From the IMG/VR virus record IMGVR_UViG_3300045971_000210, positions 1-50,424 of that record: a stretch of DNA of 50,424 nucleotides; one strand, given 5' to 3'. Position numbers and translations under genes: made by a program. The notes below the pieces were generated by a model, which was not told the origin of the DNA, searched no databases, and saw only the letters and a program-made list of their open reading frames with translations. Below are positions 49,725 through 50,424 of the stretch, piece by piece. Position 1 is the first letter of the stretch; each line of letters opens with the position of its first letter. This DNA comes from a virus.

Positions 49725-49730
49725 AGTTAT

Positions 49731-49805
49731 GCCATTGTAGTCCTCTGGGAGGGCAACGGATTGTCTATCCGACTAAGGCGAGTTCGATTCTCGTCAGTGG
49801 CGCCA
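49731..49805 (+). tRNA. tRNA-Asp (GTC)
   Basis: Acceptor GCCATTG/CAGTGGC, discriminator G, CCA encoded. D-arm GTCC/GGGC normal. Anticodon loop TTGTCTA (GTC). T-stem GCGAG/CTCGT with TTCGATT. 75 nt, otherwise standard. Confidence 0.9.
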
Positions 49806-49880
49806 AGTTTAGGATCAGTTCAGCAAATACAAAAAATTTGACTTTTAATCAAACTAAAAAATGATCCTGTTATATACTGT

Positions 49881-49972
49881 GCGAGCGAGACTTGGAAGTC
49901 AGAGAGGCCTTATAAGCCTTTTAGCCCCAGATTAGGGTTCTTGAGAGTGTTCGATCCACTCCGCTCGTACCA
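49881..49972 (+). tRNA. Class II tRNA with TAT anticodon, short D-arm
   Basis: Acceptor GCGAGCG/CGCTCGT (G1:U72), discriminator A, CCA encoded. Anticodon loop CTTATAA (TAT, reads AUA) on stem GAGGC/GCCTT, extended by A-T and G-T. Variable arm is long (24 bases) with stem AGCCC/GGGTT, a class II feature of Leu/Ser/Tyr tRNAs. T-stem GAGTG/CACTC with TTCGATC. D region only 16 bases. By anticodon it is Ile, by shape Leu/Ser-like; amino acid uncertain. Confidence 0.7.
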
Positions 49973-50133
49973 CAAAAGACGATGAGTTATCCGTAAAGCT
50001 GAATAATGCGCAAGCGAACGGACGGTTAAGTGAAATGCTTATCCTATTTTTATCACTGTAAGATGCGTCCAAACTCAGCACTGTCTAATAACGGTGTGAC
50101 GTGAACAATAAAGAGTGACAGTGTATTTTATTT
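49973..50133 (+). other. Spacer between tRNAs
   Basis: No coding frame or tRNA seen. Small dyads only (TAAG/CTTA near 50030; CACTG/CGGTG near 50080-50097). No TTCGA T-loop. Confidence 0.5.
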
Positions 50134-50218
50134 GGGTGATTATACCGTTAAGGAGACGGTCCGGACTGTAACCCCGGCGCATTAAGCTCTGATGGATCGT
50201 TACCATCATCACCCACCA
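50134..50218 (+). tRNA. tRNA-Tyr (GTA)
   Basis: Acceptor GGGTGAT/ATCACCC perfect, discriminator A, CCA encoded. D-arm ACCG/CGGT with 9-base loop. Anticodon loop CTGTAAC (GTA). Long variable arm, as expected for Tyr in bacteria. T-stem GATGG/CCATC with loop ATCGTTA. 85 nt. Confidence 0.88.
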
Positions 50219-50293
50219 AACAAGAAGGTTGTTAGTAGACGGTCTCTAGTACACGTATCTGACAGTTAACATATTTAGTTTAGGCAAAGATAT

Positions 50294-50369
50294 TCCATCT
50301 TAGTATTCTTGGTGAGCACCCCGGACTGTTAATCCGGTGAGCCTGGATCGAAGCCAGGAGATGGAGCCA
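50294..50369 (+). tRNA. tRNA-Asn (GTT)
   Basis: Acceptor TCCATCT/AGATGGA seven Watson-Crick pairs, discriminator G, CCA encoded. Anticodon stem CCGGA/TCCGG, loop CTGTTAA (GTT). T-stem CCTGG/CCAGG. D-stem GTAT/GCAC with one mismatch. 76 nt. Confidence 0.9.
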
Positions 50370-50375
50370 AGTTTT

Positions 50376-50424
50376 GAAGTGTAGATGTTGCGAACGCAGG
50401 AACTCGAAATCCCTGCAATCTGAC
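50376..50424 (+). tRNA. Possible tRNA-Ser (CGA), truncated by the window end
   Basis: GCAGGAA (50396-50402) and TCCCTGC (50410-50416) form a 7-bp stem with one mismatch around CTCGAAA, a good anticodon loop with T33 and CGA. The variable and T-arms would lie beyond the edge, so the call is tentative. The region 5' of the stem is again short for a D-arm. Confidence 0.3.

Noticed and set aside
49838-49878. Sigma70 promoter for the TAT tRNA
   Set aside because: TTGACT and TATACT are 29 bases apart; no suitable -35 for the TATACT next to the tRNA.
50020-50100. Additional tRNA between TAT and Tyr tRNAs
   Set aside because: Small hairpins exist but no TTCGA-type T-loop and no matching acceptor strands.

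Overview
This window is a piece of the genome of a large T4-like contractile-tailed phage (Caudoviricetes, myovirus). The evidence is a set of recognisable T4-type genes: tail sheath (gp18), tail tube (gp19), neck proteins gp13/gp14, tail completion gp15, head completion gp4, both terminase subunits (gp16, gp17), dNMP kinase (gp1), ssDNA-binding gp32, UvsX and UvsY. The late-promoter signal (G/C/A)(A/C)TAAATA recurs in front of many genes. The style of the genes (very long repeat fibres, MRASEFI-type small proteins, many homing endonucleases) resembles aquatic T4-like phages. The host cannot be named from the window.

Layout. 1-9.8 kb: two giant glycine/threonine-rich repeat fibre proteins, the first cut by the left edge. 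9.8-18.6 kb: a conserved phage protein, then leftward Nudix/gp15/gp14, a rightward two-gene unit with a consensus sigma70 promoter, a leftward GIY-YIG gene, rightward gp13, an HNH gene, a MRAKEFI protein and dNMP kinase. 18.6-26.6 kb: tail sheath, tail tube and a second tube-like protein, interrupted by HNH and EDxHD homing endonucleases. 26.6-37.8 kb: packaging and head region (frameshifted gp4, small terminase, putative internal-head proteins, large terminase, head-associated proteins), interrupted by two GIY-YIG and one HNH gene. 37.8-40 kb: a MRSTEFL protein, a phage hemerythrin and a GIY-YIG gene. 40-44.6 kb: recombination cluster gp32, radical SAM enzyme, uvsX, small acidic protein, HNH, uvsY-like gene. 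44.5-48.2 kb: GIY-YIG, a head-associated-type protein, a methyltransferase and another GIY-YIG. 48.2-50.4 kb: tandem sigma70-type promoters, tiny ORFs, a structured non-coding stretch and a tRNA array (Ala, Gly, Asp, a class II UAU tRNA, Tyr, Asn and a possible truncated Ser).

Most notable. (1) Three GIY-YIG genes share a conserved 5' leader: late promoter, a covarying hairpin, then an identical Shine-Dalgarno/start context. (2) At least four genes have TAAATA followed by exactly 4 nt and ATG with no Shine-Dalgarno, suggesting leaderless late mRNAs. (3) A set of proteins begins with MRASEFITE-like peptides resembling T4 capsid-targeting sequences, suggesting a packaged, injected protein set. 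(4) gp4 is split at a T10 run. (5) A hemerythrin lacks one iron ligand, and a radical SAM enzyme sits between gp32 and uvsX. (6) Several tRNAs have shortened D-arms, one of them a long-variable-arm tRNA with a UAU anticodon. Eleven homing-type endonuclease genes lie in 50 kb.
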